Positions 25,676 through 34,535 of a DNA stretch of 64,000 nucleotides are shown here, piece by piece (position 1 is the first letter of the stretch; each line of letters starts with the position of its first letter). The stretch covers positions 1-64,000 of the forward strand of contig NZ_SMFN01000004.1 in assembly GCF_004349135.1 (NCBI RefSeq), written 5' to 3'. Below the pieces are notes generated by a model that was given only the letters and a program-made list of their open reading frames with translations, was not told where the DNA came from and ran no database searches. Made by a program: the position numbers and the translations under genes. Source of the DNA: Flavobacterium sandaracinum (GTDB lineage Bacteria; Bacteroidota; Bacteroidia; Flavobacteriales; Flavobacteriaceae).

Positions 25676-25711
25676 CAAAAAAGCCTTTCGGTTACGAAAG
25701 ACTTTTTTAAT
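25676..25711 (-). terminator. Terminator of the downstream tRNA-Asp gene
   Basis: On the minus strand AAGTCTTTCG-TAAC-CGAAAGGCTT is followed by TTTT, just after the tRNA 3' end at 25718. Its core closely matches the terminator behind the other tRNA-Asp gene (26009-26045). Confidence 0.8.
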
Positions 25712-25717
25712 TACTAG

Positions 25718-25791
25718 CGGTCTGGACGGGACTCGAACCCGCGACCCCATGCGTGACAGGCATGTATTCTAACCAACTGAACTACCAAACC
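25718..25791 (-). tRNA. tRNA-Asp (anticodon GTC)
   Basis: The minus-strand 74-nt sequence folds as a tRNA. The acceptor stem GGTTTGG pairs with CCAGACC, the D-arm is GTTCAGTTGGTTAGAAT, and the anticodon arm CATGC-CTGTCAC-GCATG places GTC at positions 34-36. The T-arm is CGGGTTCGAGTCCCG. CCA is not encoded. It is identical to the copy at 26051-26124. Confidence 0.97.
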
Positions 25792-25860
25792 AGTATTTTT
25801 TTAATCCGTAAGGCTCTAATGCTGTATCCCAAACCTATCTCGTCCTAAAAATCGAGATAA

Positions 25861-25951
25861 CAGACATGCATTCTAACCAACATCACTCATTTTAAATCAA
25901 AAAAGCTATCCACCAGGGTGGAAAGCTTTTCATTGGTCTAACTACTAAACC
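25861..25951 (-). pseudogene. Decayed tRNA-Asp-like pieces between the two tRNA genes
   Basis: On the minus strand GGTTTAGTAGTT (25940-25951) mimics the tRNA-Asp 5' end GGTTTGGTAGTT. Then a hairpin intervenes (25899-25930), then GTTGGTTAGAATGCATGTCTG (25861-25881) mimics the D-arm to anticodon part of the intact genes, which read GTTGGTTAGAATACATGCCTG. The pieces are too altered to fold as a tRNA. Confidence 0.55.
25899..25930 (-). terminator. Terminator-like hairpin within the tRNA remnant zone
   Basis: On the minus strand AAAGCTTTCCACC pairs with GGTGGATAGCTTT, followed by TTTTG. It resembles the position that the terminators take behind the intact tRNA genes. Confidence 0.6.
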
Positions 25952-26008
25952 CGCTACGAGTTACAAATTCGTAGCAAACAACACAACTAACGTTAAAAAC
26001 CTTATGGG

Positions 26009-26045
26009 GCAAAAAAGCCTTTCTGTTACGAAAGGCTTTCCCCAA
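26009..26045 (-). terminator. Terminator of the upstream tRNA-Asp gene
   Basis: On the minus strand AAAGCCTTTCGTAACAGAAAGGCTTT is followed by TTTT, 6 nt after the tRNA 3' end at 26051. Confidence 0.8.
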
Positions 26046-26050
26046 TATTG

Positions 26051-26124
26051 CGGTCTGGACGGGACTCGAACCCGCGACCCCATGCGTGACAGGCATGTAT
26101 TCTAACCAACTGAACTACCAAACC
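26051..26124 (-). tRNA. tRNA-Asp (anticodon GTC)
   Basis: This is an exact second copy of the tRNA-Asp at 25718-25791, with the same 7-bp acceptor stem, GTC anticodon and discriminator G. Each copy has its own terminator, so they look like separate transcription units produced by tandem duplication. Confidence 0.97.
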
Positions 26125-26210
26125 TCTGCGTTATTGCGGTGGCAAAGATACAATAGATTTCCGTTTACGCAAGCGTTTTTTGAAAAAATAATTGATAAAA
26201 TCTTGCCTTA

Positions 26211-27146
26211 TTATCCAAAGTTTTGTTTTTCAACCAAGTATGCTATTAATATTTTTTCAAAACTTTCATCTACACTCACTGGAATGTACTTTATTCGGTT
26301 TTGCGAACAGGTCAAAGCGAGTTTCTTAAAGTAACTTGTTGCCTGTTTTTTGTATTCTTCCTTCACATTATCGGCAAAAATAGCAACCTCCTCTCCTGTT
26401 TCAACGTCAATAAACTTCCTTGGCGCATTATCAAAGTCAAAATTTAGCTCTGTTTCGTTATCCACAACATGAAATAAAACTACTTTATGCTTATTATGTT
26501 TCAAATGTTGCAAGGCGTTAAAAAGAGCTTCATCCGATCCTTCAGGACCAGATTGAAACATGTCCGTAAATAAAACAATCATCGAACGTCGGTGAATTTT
26601 TTCGGCTATTTGATGTAAGTAAGTAACCGTATCCGTATTTTTCTTAGGTGTAGGTTGCTTTAAAAGCCCTTCCAGTGTATTCAAAATCATTCTATGATGG
26701 CGATCACTGCCTTTTTCGGGCGCATAGTACTCGTATGTATCGGAAAACACACTTATTCCCACAGCATCACGCTGCTTCTTCAATAAATTCATTAAAACTG
26801 CCGAAGCTAGGACCGAAAACCCAATCTTATTCTCAAAAAAGTTCTGATTGTCTTTTAATTTAGGATAATGCATTGATGACGAATTATCAATAATAAGATG
26901 ACACCGCAAATTAGTCTCTTCCTCAAAACGTTTGGTAAACAGGCGATCGGTTTTGGCAAACAGCTTCCAATCAATATGCTTCGTACTTTCGCCAGCATTA
27001 TAGACTTTATGCTCAGCAAATTCAGCCGAAAAGCCATGAAACGGACTTTTGTGCATTCCTGAAATAAAACCTTCCACGACTTGATTAGCCAACAACTCCA
27101 GATGCTGGAAACTGGAAATTTTTTCTATTTGTGATTCTATCTTCAT
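26211..27146 (-). CDS. DUF58 domain-containing protein (vWA-like, MoxR-associated family)
   Basis: The 311-residue protein fits DUF58. It has the family core HKVYNAGESTKHIDWKLFAKTDRLFTKRFEEE at about 46-77, followed by the vWA-like metal-site segment LIIDNSSSMHYP and a late VLFTDMFQSG. Such proteins work with MoxR AAA ATPases in maturation of metal- or envelope-related complexes and in Bacteroidetes lie near BatA-type genes. The MoxR partner is not in this window. No signal peptide is seen, so it is likely cytoplasmic. Confidence 0.88.
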   Translation of the reverse strand: MKIESQIEKISSFQHLELLANQVVEGFISGMHKSPFHGFSAEFAEHKVYNAGESTKHIDWKLFAKTDRLFTKRFEEETNLRCHLIIDNSSSMHYPKLKDNQNFFENKIGFSVLASAVLMNLLKKQRDAVGISVFSDTYEYYAPEKGSDRHHRMILNTLEGLLKQPTPKKNTDTVTYLHQIAEKIHRRSMIVLFTDMFQSGPEGSDEALFNALQHLKHNKHKVVLFHVVDNETELNFDFDNAPRKFIDVETGEEVAIFADNVKEEYKKQATSYFKKLALTCSQNRIKYIPVSVDESFEKILIAYLVEKQNFG

Positions 27147-27301
27147 ATCTCAAATGTATTAAAAGATTGAACGATTTAAAAATTTAAAGATTGAAAAAAA
27201 ATAAAGCACAAGCCCTGATTCGCTCAAAATCTCTAGATCTCATTATTAGCGAAGTAACCGATTTATTTAATAAAGTATCATAAACATAGGAATTTAAACC
27301 C

Positions 27302-27334
27302 AAAAAAAAAGGCTTGACTTTCGCCAAACCTTTT
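27302..27334 (-). terminator. Terminator of trxA
   Basis: On the minus strand AAGGTTTG-GCGAAAGT-CAAGCCTT is followed by a run of eight or more T. It lies about 45 nt past the trxA stop. Confidence 0.8.
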
Positions 27335-27378
27335 CTTTTGAATCCAGTGAAGATTCTATATAAATCATAATCTACCGA

Positions 27379-27696
27379 TTACAACAAAGCGTCTAAACTA
27401 TCCGCGTAAGTTTGCTTTGGAGCAACTCCTACTTGCTTTCCTACTACTTCTCCGTTATGAAAAACCAATACGGTAGGAATATTTCTAACTCCGTATTTAG
27501 CAGCAAATTCTTGATTTGCATCAACATCAACTTTACCTACAACAACTTTACCTTCGTATTCGTTGCTCAATTCATCAATGATTGGACCTACCATTCTACA
27601 AGGTCCGCACCATGCTGCCCAAAAATCCACCATTACCGGTTTGTCTGATTTCAAAACTACTTCCTCAAAAGTAGCATCTGTTATTGCTAATGCCAT
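27379..27696 (-). CDS. trxA: Thioredoxin
   Basis: The 105-residue protein is a classical thioredoxin: VMVDFWAAWCGPCRMVGP with the redox pair Cys30-Cys33 in WCGPC, then VGKVDVDANQEFAAKYGVRNIPTVLVF with the cis-Pro, and a final GVAPKQTYADSLDALL. It reduces cytosolic protein disulfides. It has its own terminator, and a promoter-like TAAATTTG lies on the minus strand at 27751-27758. Confidence 0.96.
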   Translation of the reverse strand: MALAITDATFEEVVLKSDKPVMVDFWAAWCGPCRMVGPIIDELSNEYEGKVVVGKVDVDANQEFAAKYGVRNIPTVLVFHNGEVVGKQVGVAPKQTYADSLDALL

Positions 27697-28096
27697 AATT
27701 TTTTATTTAAAGTTTATCGTCCGAATATTTTATAGTTCCGAACCAGAATACAAATTTAGAAATTAAAAACAAATCAAACACTATTCCCAAATTAGTTTTG
27801 ACTATAAACACATTGTTAATTCCTATCTTTATTTACTGCAAATTCCATTCTTCAGCATTAGAAGCCATTTCCCGCTATGCGCTGTATCTTTTACATAACT
27901 ACCTATAATCAATGTTAGTAAACACGATCTAAATGATTTTTAAAAAAAACAGCTGGAAATCCACAGACTAAATTAAGTTATTAAAAAAATATTTTTATTA
28001 CAAAATTGATGAATATTCCATTTCTAAATCAATAAAATTAAAATCAGTGAATCTGTGGCAGAAAAAATGAATCATCTATTTTCCGGACACTTCATT
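27697..28096. other. Intergenic stretch with decayed repeats
   Basis: No gene is supported. A degenerate half of the repeat A/B type lies at about 27871-27895 (its reverse complement reads AAAAGATACAGCGCATAGCGGG). CCACAGA at 27961-27967 is mirrored by TCTGTGG at 28052-28058. The trxA -7 candidate is at 27751-27758. Confidence 0.5.
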
Positions 28097-28146
28097 TTTA
28101 AACAAGAAAAGGGATGTTTTTTCAAACATCCCTTTTCTTGTTTAAA
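28097..28146. terminator. Perfect 23-bp inverted repeat, terminator of the barrel protein gene
   Basis: Arms 28097-28119 and 28124-28146 are perfect reverse complements around a 4-nt TTTC loop. The stem includes AACAAGAAAAGGGATGTTT. It starts 8 nt after the stop codon of the minus-strand barrel gene and is symmetric, so it could stop transcription from both sides. Confidence 0.75.
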
Positions 28147-28153
28147 AGCTGTA

Positions 28154-29065
28154 TTACAAGCTGTATTTCAATCCTAAAGTCAATCCAAGACCACTGATTC
28201 CAACATACGAACTTAATTCATCCATTGGTTTGGTTGAATCCAATCCATTTGGATTTGTCGCAGCATTATTTGAATTTACATCCAAACGATCTACATAATT
28301 AGTATGAATCTCGGCTTGAGTTCTGCCCGCTAAAGTATTCTGACCGTTGGCAGTAAATTCAGTTGTTTCTTTCGATTTTCCATGTACAGTAAAATTACGG
28401 TATTCAACTTCTCCAAAAACAGAAATATTTTGCCCTAATTTATAAGAGGTCCCTAATGCCGCCATGAAACCAACAGTTGGATTTGGCTTTACCTTATCCA
28501 CGCTGTGAACTGCTAAAGTAGCTGGACTAGCAACTCCTGAAGGCACAACCGCATCTGTAGTGATTTCTAAATCCCCATGAATTGGCACAAGAACTCCAAC
28601 TTTCGTGTAAGGTTCAAAACCGTTTTGTTCCCCTAAGAATAAAACTAAAGCAGGCGCTAAATCAAAAGCACTAATTTGCCCCACGGATTTAAAATTATAA
28701 ATGGGACGACCACCTGAAACAAAAATTTGATCGGTAGTAGTTTGAGCCATAGTTTTATCAGCACTAGAATAATAATTGATTCCCATTTCTACACCCAAAC
28801 GTGTATTGAATCTATAACCAACTGTTGCTCCTGTTCTAAAACCTTCACCAAACGAGCCTGTAACACTTTCTTCAGAAATTAATCTTCCACCTACATACAC
28901 TTTATCTAATGCTGCATTACCTCCAACCGTAGGAAACTCGGTAGCTGCAGTTTGCACAAAATAAGACCCGCCTAATTTAAAATACCAACTTTCTTTCTTT
29001 TCCGTTTGCCCTACCATTGTCATGGAGCAAATCGCAAATCCTAATAAAAATAACTGCTTTTTCAT
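28154..29065 (-). CDS. Outer-membrane beta-barrel protein
   Basis: The 303-residue protein has a signal peptide (MKKQLFLLGFAICSMTMVGQ), then amphipathic strands with alternating aromatic residues (WYFKLGGSYFVQ, ATVGYRFNTRLGVEMGINYY, VFGEVEYRNFTVHG). It ends in a barrel-type last strand, GISGLGLTLGLKYSL. This is the pattern of an 8- to 12-strand OmpA/OmpW-like barrel (outer membrane protein beta-barrel family). The role is unknown. The ATG at 29065 gives the clean signal peptide; an in-frame ATG six codons upstream is less likely. Confidence 0.78.
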   Translation of the reverse strand: MKKQLFLLGFAICSMTMVGQTEKKESWYFKLGGSYFVQTAATEFPTVGGNAALDKVYVGGRLISEESVTGSFGEGFRTGATVGYRFNTRLGVEMGINYYSSADKTMAQTTTDQIFVSGGRPIYNFKSVGQISAFDLAPALVLFLGEQNGFEPYTKVGVLVPIHGDLEITTDAVVPSGVASPATLAVHSVDKVKPNPTVGFMAALGTSYKLGQNISVFGEVEYRNFTVHGKSKETTEFTANGQNTLAGRTQAEIHTNYVDRLDVNSNNAATNPNGLDSTKPMDELSSYVGISGLGLTLGLKYSL

Positions 29066-29286
29066 AATTTCGTTTATTATCATTTATGTAAAAATAAACC
29101 ATTTACAGTGAAAATTTAATAACAAACAGAACCAATTATATGTTAAAAATGATTAAAGCATAACAATCAGTTGGTTACAGAAGTGTAAAATATTAATACA
29201 GAATACTATCTCAATTCCGAATCAGCATCATTTCATCCACAGTCAAATAGAGGCTTTTCTACATTCCGTTTACAATCCATCAATCT

Positions 29287-32200
29287 TTAATTCAACTTAA
29301 AATTAATTTGCATTTTTTCCAGCTCAACTAACAATTCATTAGAAATCTTGATTTTCAGTTTCCTACTCGGCATGGTCAATTTAGTCAAAACCTTTATCTC
29401 TTCGACTTCTTCTACTTTTGCTACAGCATTTGTTTCTGGAATTTCGAGAGCTTCCATTTCAGAATCTTCATTTTCGTCAACAAAAGCTATCTCTTCATTT
29501 TCTATTTCAACAGGAGCAACGACCACGAGTCGCTTCGTTTTCTTTAATTCCATAATTTCAAATGACACCGTATTATCGCCTTTATTTTCTTGAAAAAGGT
29601 GGCTTAATTTATGTATAAAATCATTTTCTATATCTGAAATATTCAGAAGCAAGATTAATTTCTTAGCGAAAACACTCAACACATCCTGCAATTGTTTAGC
29701 ATCAGTAAACTGCATTCTTGGTTCTGACTTTTTTCCTGTATCTCTATTTACCCATCCGTCTTTAATCAGGATTTTAAAGTAAACAAAATTATTAGGCAGC
29801 AAGTAGCGATGAAAATTCAAGTATTCTTCATTGAATATTTTAAATTCAAAACTTTCATCAAAACCTTCTAGGTTAAAAATAGCCCATTCCTTACCGTTTT
29901 TGGCTATACGCCTTTGCACATTAGAAACGATACCGCCAAAAGCAAGCGTTTTACCCACATATGCCTCCATATTTTTAAGTGCTTCCAATTTCGAATTGCA
30001 GAAATATTTCATTTCAAATTTAAAATCATCTAACGGATGTCCCGAAATATAAATTCCTACCACTTCTTTTTCTCTAGCGAGTTTTTCCATCGTGCTCCAA
30101 TCCTCGCAAGGAGGCACAATAGGCTCGGCAATTTGCACTTCGCTAGTGTCCCCAAATAAACTTACTTGCGCCGAATTCTCATTTTCCTGAAATTTCGAAC
30201 CATACCGAATTGCTTTTTCATAAAAGGTAATTCCATCACCATCATCATGAAAATATTGCGCTCTTGTTGTGTTTCCAAACGAATCAAATCCTCCCGCCAA
30301 AGCCAAATTTTCAATTGCTTTTTTGTTAGCGGCACGCAAATCAATTCGCTTTGCTAAATCAAAAATCGATTTGTATTTTCCATCTTTTCTGTTCTCCACA
30401 ATTGTTGCTACAGCACCAGAACCTACCCCTTTTATGGCTCCCATTCCAAAACGTACCGCATAATCATCATTTACAGTAAACTTATAAAATGACTCATTCA
30501 CATCTGGACCTAAAACTTGCAATCCCATGCGCTTGCATTCTTCCATAAAGAATGAAACCTGCTTGATATCACTCATATTATTAGACAATACCGCAGCCAT
30601 ATATTCTGCTGGATAATTGGCTTTCAAATAAGCGGTTTGGTATGCAATCCAAGCATAACAAGTAGAGTGTGATTTATTAAAAGCATATTCCGCAAAGGCT
30701 TCCCAGTCTTTCCATATTTTCTCCAATTTATCTTCGGCATGACCTTTGGCAGCAGCCTGACTGATAAATTTGGGTTTCATTTTGTCCAAAACATCCTTCT
30801 GCTTTTTTCCCATCGCTTTACGCAAAACGTCGGCATCACCTTTAGAGAAATCCGCTAATTTTTGAGACAAAAGCATTACTTGTTCTTGGTAAACGGTAAT
30901 TCCGTAGGTATCTTTTAACAGTTCTTCGCAGGCATCCAAGTCATAAATAATTTCCTCTTCACCATTTTTTCGCTTGACGAAACTCGGAATATAAGCAATT
31001 GGTCCCGGACGATACAACGCATTCATGGCGATTAAATCGGGAAAAACCGTCGGTTTCAATTCCTTCATGTATTTTTGCATTCCTGGACTCTCGTACTGGA
31101 AAATCCCTACCGTTTCACCACGCTGAAAAAGTTCATACGTCTTTAAATCGTCAATTGGGAATTCATCTGGATTCAGGTCAATTCCGCTGCGGTATTTGAC
31201 TAATTTAACAGTATCTTTTATCAAAGTTAGGGTTTTCAAACCCAAGAAATCCATCTTTAACAAACCAGCGCTTTCCACGACCGAGTTGTCAAATTGGGTA
31301 ACATATAAATCAGAATCTTTGGCGGTAGCCACAGGAACAAAATCAGTAATATCGCTTGGCGTAATAATTACTCCGCAAGCATGAATCCCTGTATTTCTTA
31401 AGTTTCCTTCTAAAACTTTGGCTTGCTGAATGGTTTCTCCACCCAAATCATCTTCATTGGCAAGGCCAATTAATTCTTTTATTTTATCGTATTCCTCCGG
31501 ACGAACCGCTTTCTTAATAATGTCTTCTTTCTCATTTAAAAAACGGGCTAAATTCCATTTAGAAGGCATCATTCCCGGAATCAATTTCGCAATTTTATCG
31601 GCTTCAAATAACGGCAAATCCAAAACACGAGCGGTATCACGAATCGCTGATTTTGTTGCCATTTTACCATAGGTGATAATTTGCGCCACTTGTTTCGAGC
31701 CGTATTTTCGGATCACATAATCCATTACGCTGCTTCGGCCTTCATCATCAAAATCGATATCAATATCGGGTAGTGACACACGATCCGGATTCAGGAAACG
31801 CTCAAAAAGCAGGTTGTACATCAATGGGTCGATGTTGGTAATTTTCAAACAATAGGCCACAACTGAACCTGCCGCAGAACCCCTTCCCGGTCCTACCGAT
31901 ACGCCCATACTTCTCGCTTCGGCAATTAAATCCTGTACAATCAAGAAATAACCCGGATAACCAGAATTGGAAATCGTCAACAATTCAAAATCCAAACGTT
32001 CTTGAATTTCTTCAGTAATTACGGGATAGCGGCGATTGGCTCCTTCAAAAGTAAGGTGTCTCAAATACGCATTTTCTCCTCGTACTCCGCCATCAACTGC
32101 ATCTTCGGGATTATTAAATTCGACCGGAATCTCAAATTTAGGAAGCAATACTTCTCGAGCCAAATCGTAAATTTCAATCTTATCCACAATCTCCGAAATA

Positions 32201-33831
32201 TTCGAAATCGCTTCCGGCAAATTGGCGAAAAGCTTTTTCATTTCGTCTCCCGACTTGAAATAGTATTCTTGATTCGGCAATCCGTAACGATAGCCACGAC
32301 CCCGACCTATTGGAGTGGTCTGCTTTTCGCCATCACGCACACAAAGTAAAATATCGTGTGCATTCGAATTTTCCTTATCTATATAAAAAGTATTATTTGT
32401 TGCAATAATTTTCACATCGTGTTTTCTTGCCAATGAAATCAAAGACGCATTCACCCGATTCTCATCTTCTTGATTGTGACGCATCACTTCGATGTAGAAA
32501 TCTTCCTTGAACTCGTTTTTCCACCAGATTAAGGCTTCTTCAGCTTGGTTTTCACCAATATTTAAAATCTTATTTGGGATTTCACCATAAAGATTTCCAG
32601 ACAAAACAATAATATCTTCTTTGAATTCCTGAATGACTTTTCGGTCGATTCTGGGCACATAATAAAATCCTTCGGTATAGGCGATGGAAGACATTTTAGC
32701 CAAATTATGATAGCCTTTTTTGGTCTTCGCCAAAAGCACTATTTGGTATCCATTATCCTTAACCGACTTGTTTTTATGGTCTTCGCAAACAAAAAATTCA
32801 CAGCCTACAATGGGTTTCATCGGAACTTCGGTAGGTTCCTCTCCATTTTCTATGGCTACTTTATTTTTGGCTTCAGCCGCCTTATTATGGTATAAAATAT
32901 CACGGACAAAATGGAAAGCACCCATCAAATTCGCATGATCCGTCATGGCAACCGCAGGCATTTTTTGCTGTGCAGCCGCTTTTACCAATGCCGCAATACT
33001 GATGGTGGATTGCAACACTGAGAACTGCGTATGATTGTGCAAATGCACAAAAGGCGCATCAATAAGTACCTTTTTATTCTCAGAAAGTTCTGCTCTGGAA
33101 ACTGCCGGCGCTTGTTTTTCTCCAAACTGCTGACGAATTTTATCCGAAGCTTCCTTAAGATTAATATGTTTTAAACCAATGAGTTTGATCTCACTTGGAT
33201 TCTTACTTTGAAAGTCTTGAAAATAAGTGGCTGGAACATCGAGCTCCTCTTTGGTAAAAACATCACGACGAATTAATTCCAAGAAACAACGCGTAGTTGC
33301 CTCGACATCGGCAGTGGCATTGTGCGCTTCGCCGAAAGGTTTATTAAAAAGATACGAGTGTAATTCCGTTAAGGTTGGTAATTTAAATTTCCCTCCTCGA
33401 CCACCAGGCAACTTCAATAAGGAAGCGGTAACTTCAGTACAGGTATCCAAAATAGGCATGGAACTCATTTGGCTCTCAACGCCCATTCTGTAAAATTCGC
33501 ACCCCATAATATTGATATCAAAACCTAGATTTTGACCCACAATAAATTTGGCTTTGCCTAAAGCTACATTGAATTTCTCTAAAACTTCGGCTAGCGAAAT
33601 TCCCTCGGCTTCCGCCAATTCTGTAGAAATACCGTGAATTCGTTCCGCGTCATAGGGAATATTAAAACCTTCGGGCTTGACCAAATAGTCTTGGTGCTCG
33701 ATGAGTTTTCCCATATCATCGTGCAACTGCCAAGCGATTTGAATACATCTCGGCCAATTGTCCGTGTCAGAAATGGGTGCGCCCCAGCGCTTTGGTAATC
33801 CTGTAGTTTCAGTATCGAATATTAAGTACAT
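29287..33831 (-). CDS. dnaE: DNA polymerase III alpha subunit with N-terminal 3'-5' exonuclease domain
   Basis: The 1514-residue replicative polymerase starts with a DnaQ-like DEDDh exonuclease (FDTETTG near residue 5 and HNATADVEAT near 170). A PHP domain follows from about 260 (FVHLHNHTQFSVL, AMTDHANLMG), then the polymerase active site with LPDIDIDFDDEG near 685, and later the HhH and OB-fold parts (GKTLAFGGIVSNVQRR). Fusion of the proofreading domain to DnaE is usual in Bacteroidetes. I chose ATG at 33831; the longer frame to 33870 is translated repeat (33835-33868). Confidence 0.96.
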   Translation of the reverse strand: MYLIFDTETTGLPKRWGAPISDTDNWPRCIQIAWQLHDDMGKLIEHQDYLVKPEGFNIPYDAERIHGISTELAEAEGISLAEVLEKFNVALGKAKFIVGQNLGFDINIMGCEFYRMGVESQMSSMPILDTCTEVTASLLKLPGGRGGKFKLPTLTELHSYLFNKPFGEAHNATADVEATTRCFLELIRRDVFTKEELDVPATYFQDFQSKNPSEIKLIGLKHINLKEASDKIRQQFGEKQAPAVSRAELSENKKVLIDAPFVHLHNHTQFSVLQSTISIAALVKAAAQQKMPAVAMTDHANLMGAFHFVRDILYHNKAAEAKNKVAIENGEEPTEVPMKPIVGCEFFVCEDHKNKSVKDNGYQIVLLAKTKKGYHNLAKMSSIAYTEGFYYVPRIDRKVIQEFKEDIIVLSGNLYGEIPNKILNIGENQAEEALIWWKNEFKEDFYIEVMRHNQEDENRVNASLISLARKHDVKIIATNNTFYIDKENSNAHDILLCVRDGEKQTTPIGRGRGYRYGLPNQEYYFKSGDEMKKLFANLPEAISNISEIVDKIEIYDLAREVLLPKFEIPVEFNNPEDAVDGGVRGENAYLRHLTFEGANRRYPVITEEIQERLDFELLTISNSGYPGYFLIVQDLIAEARSMGVSVGPGRGSAAGSVVAYCLKITNIDPLMYNLLFERFLNPDRVSLPDIDIDFDDEGRSSVMDYVIRKYGSKQVAQIITYGKMATKSAIRDTARVLDLPLFEADKIAKLIPGMMPSKWNLARFLNEKEDIIKKAVRPEEYDKIKELIGLANEDDLGGETIQQAKVLEGNLRNTGIHACGVIITPSDITDFVPVATAKDSDLYVTQFDNSVVESAGLLKMDFLGLKTLTLIKDTVKLVKYRSGIDLNPDEFPIDDLKTYELFQRGETVGIFQYESPGMQKYMKELKPTVFPDLIAMNALYRPGPIAYIPSFVKRKNGEEEIIYDLDACEELLKDTYGITVYQEQVMLLSQKLADFSKGDADVLRKAMGKKQKDVLDKMKPKFISQAAAKGHAEDKLEKIWKDWEAFAEYAFNKSHSTCYAWIAYQTAYLKANYPAEYMAAVLSNNMSDIKQVSFFMEECKRMGLQVLGPDVNESFYKFTVNDDYAVRFGMGAIKGVGSGAVATIVENRKDGKYKSIFDLAKRIDLRAANKKAIENLALAGGFDSFGNTTRAQYFHDDGDGITFYEKAIRYGSKFQENENSAQVSLFGDTSEVQIAEPIVPPCEDWSTMEKLAREKEVVGIYISGHPLDDFKFEMKYFCNSKLEALKNMEAYVGKTLAFGGIVSNVQRRIAKNGKEWAIFNLEGFDESFEFKIFNEEYLNFHRYLLPNNFVYFKILIKDGWVNRDTGKKSEPRMQFTDAKQLQDVLSVFAKKLILLLNISDIENDFIHKLSHLFQENKGDNTVSFEIMELKKTKRLVVVAPVEIENEEIAFVDENEDSEMEALEIPETNAVAKVEEVEEIKVLTKLTMPSRKLKIKISNELLVELEKMQINFKLN

Positions 33832-33834
33832 AAT

Positions 33835-33868
33835 CCCCTCCCCAGCCCTCCCCAAAGGGAAGGGTGCC
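33835..33868. repeat. Family C GC-rich hairpin just upstream of dnaE
   Basis: CCCCTCCCCAGCCCTCCCC is followed by AAAGGGAAGGGTGCC, so CCCTCCC pairs with GGGAAGGG. It lies immediately upstream of the dnaE start codon at 33831 and resembles 17776-17806. Confidence 0.7.
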
Positions 33869-34535
33869 AAAATCGAATGATTTCGACTGCGTATTTAACT
33901 GGATTTAAACACTTTAAAATTAGTAAAAGTCTCAAAAAATGAATTTCAAATTTAGTTTTTTTTGATTAGAATAGAAGTTAAGTTATCAACAAAAAATAAA
34001 TTTATTTTCGAGTACTATTCTCCTATTAAAACTACAATTCCTTCCAACAAATCAGCTGGACTATCCCTTGCTAAAAAGATAAAAAGACTATGTTTTAATT
34101 TTTTGGATGTCGTAGTATTTCGTCAAAAAAAAATACTGAAATACGACTAAAAAGTAGGTGATTTACAAATGAAATAACATTAAAAAAAACTTCAATAAAA
34201 GTAAAATAACGAATTTAAAGTTGAAAAAATATCAATTTAAACTCTATTTAATGATATATTCTTAAAAATTATTCATCTTAAAAGGTAATTACTAACTATT
34301 CGATAAACATCAAAAACTACAATAAATTGATTTTATATTGTATACAAATAAAAATTATAGGTAAAAAAACAAGCCCAAAAGATAAAAATCAGCAAAGAAA
34401 TACGCTATTATGGTTTTGGGTATCGTATATAATGGAATATTAAAAAATAAAGACTTGATTCTTTTTTTAGTTTTGTTTTCATTGTTATCTTCTTAGTCAA
34501 CTTGGCTATAAAAAAATACATTAAAACATAATAAA
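33869..34535. other. Long AT-rich gap between dnaE and leuC
   Basis: About 665 bases hold no gene I can support; the 62-codon plus frame at 33962-34150 lacks family resemblance. The stretch contains an imperfect hairpin at 34109-34147 (GTCGTA ... TACGAC with nested GTATTT/AAATAC) and a TAGTTTTG -7 candidate for leuC at 34468-34475. I see no leucine-rich leader peptide and no T-box-like element. Confidence 0.55.
34468..34475 (+). promoter_or_regulatory. -7 element candidate for the leu operon
   Basis: TAGTTTTG fits TAnnTTTG, giving a leader of about 55 nt before the leuC ATG at 34536. No well-spaced -33 TTTG is seen. Confidence 0.35.

Noticed and set aside
26133..26334. A plus-strand frame through the second tRNA and DUF58 3' end
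   Set aside because: It crosses the tRNA gene and the DUF58 gene in antisense and has no support.
29287..33831. Numerous open frames on the plus strand opposite dnaE
   Set aside because: They are shadows of the dnaE coding frame and have no independent start or domain.
33832..33870. A longer N-terminus for dnaE
   Set aside because: The extra 13 residues are encoded by the family C repeat, and the family starts at MYLIFDTET.
33962..34150. A 62-codon plus-strand frame upstream of leuC
   Set aside because: Composition is poor, there is no start signal or family likeness, and it runs through a hairpin.
34149..34535. A leucine leader peptide/attenuator or T-box before leuC
   Set aside because: No short frame with clustered leucine codons, no terminator/antiterminator pair and no T-box sequence could be found.
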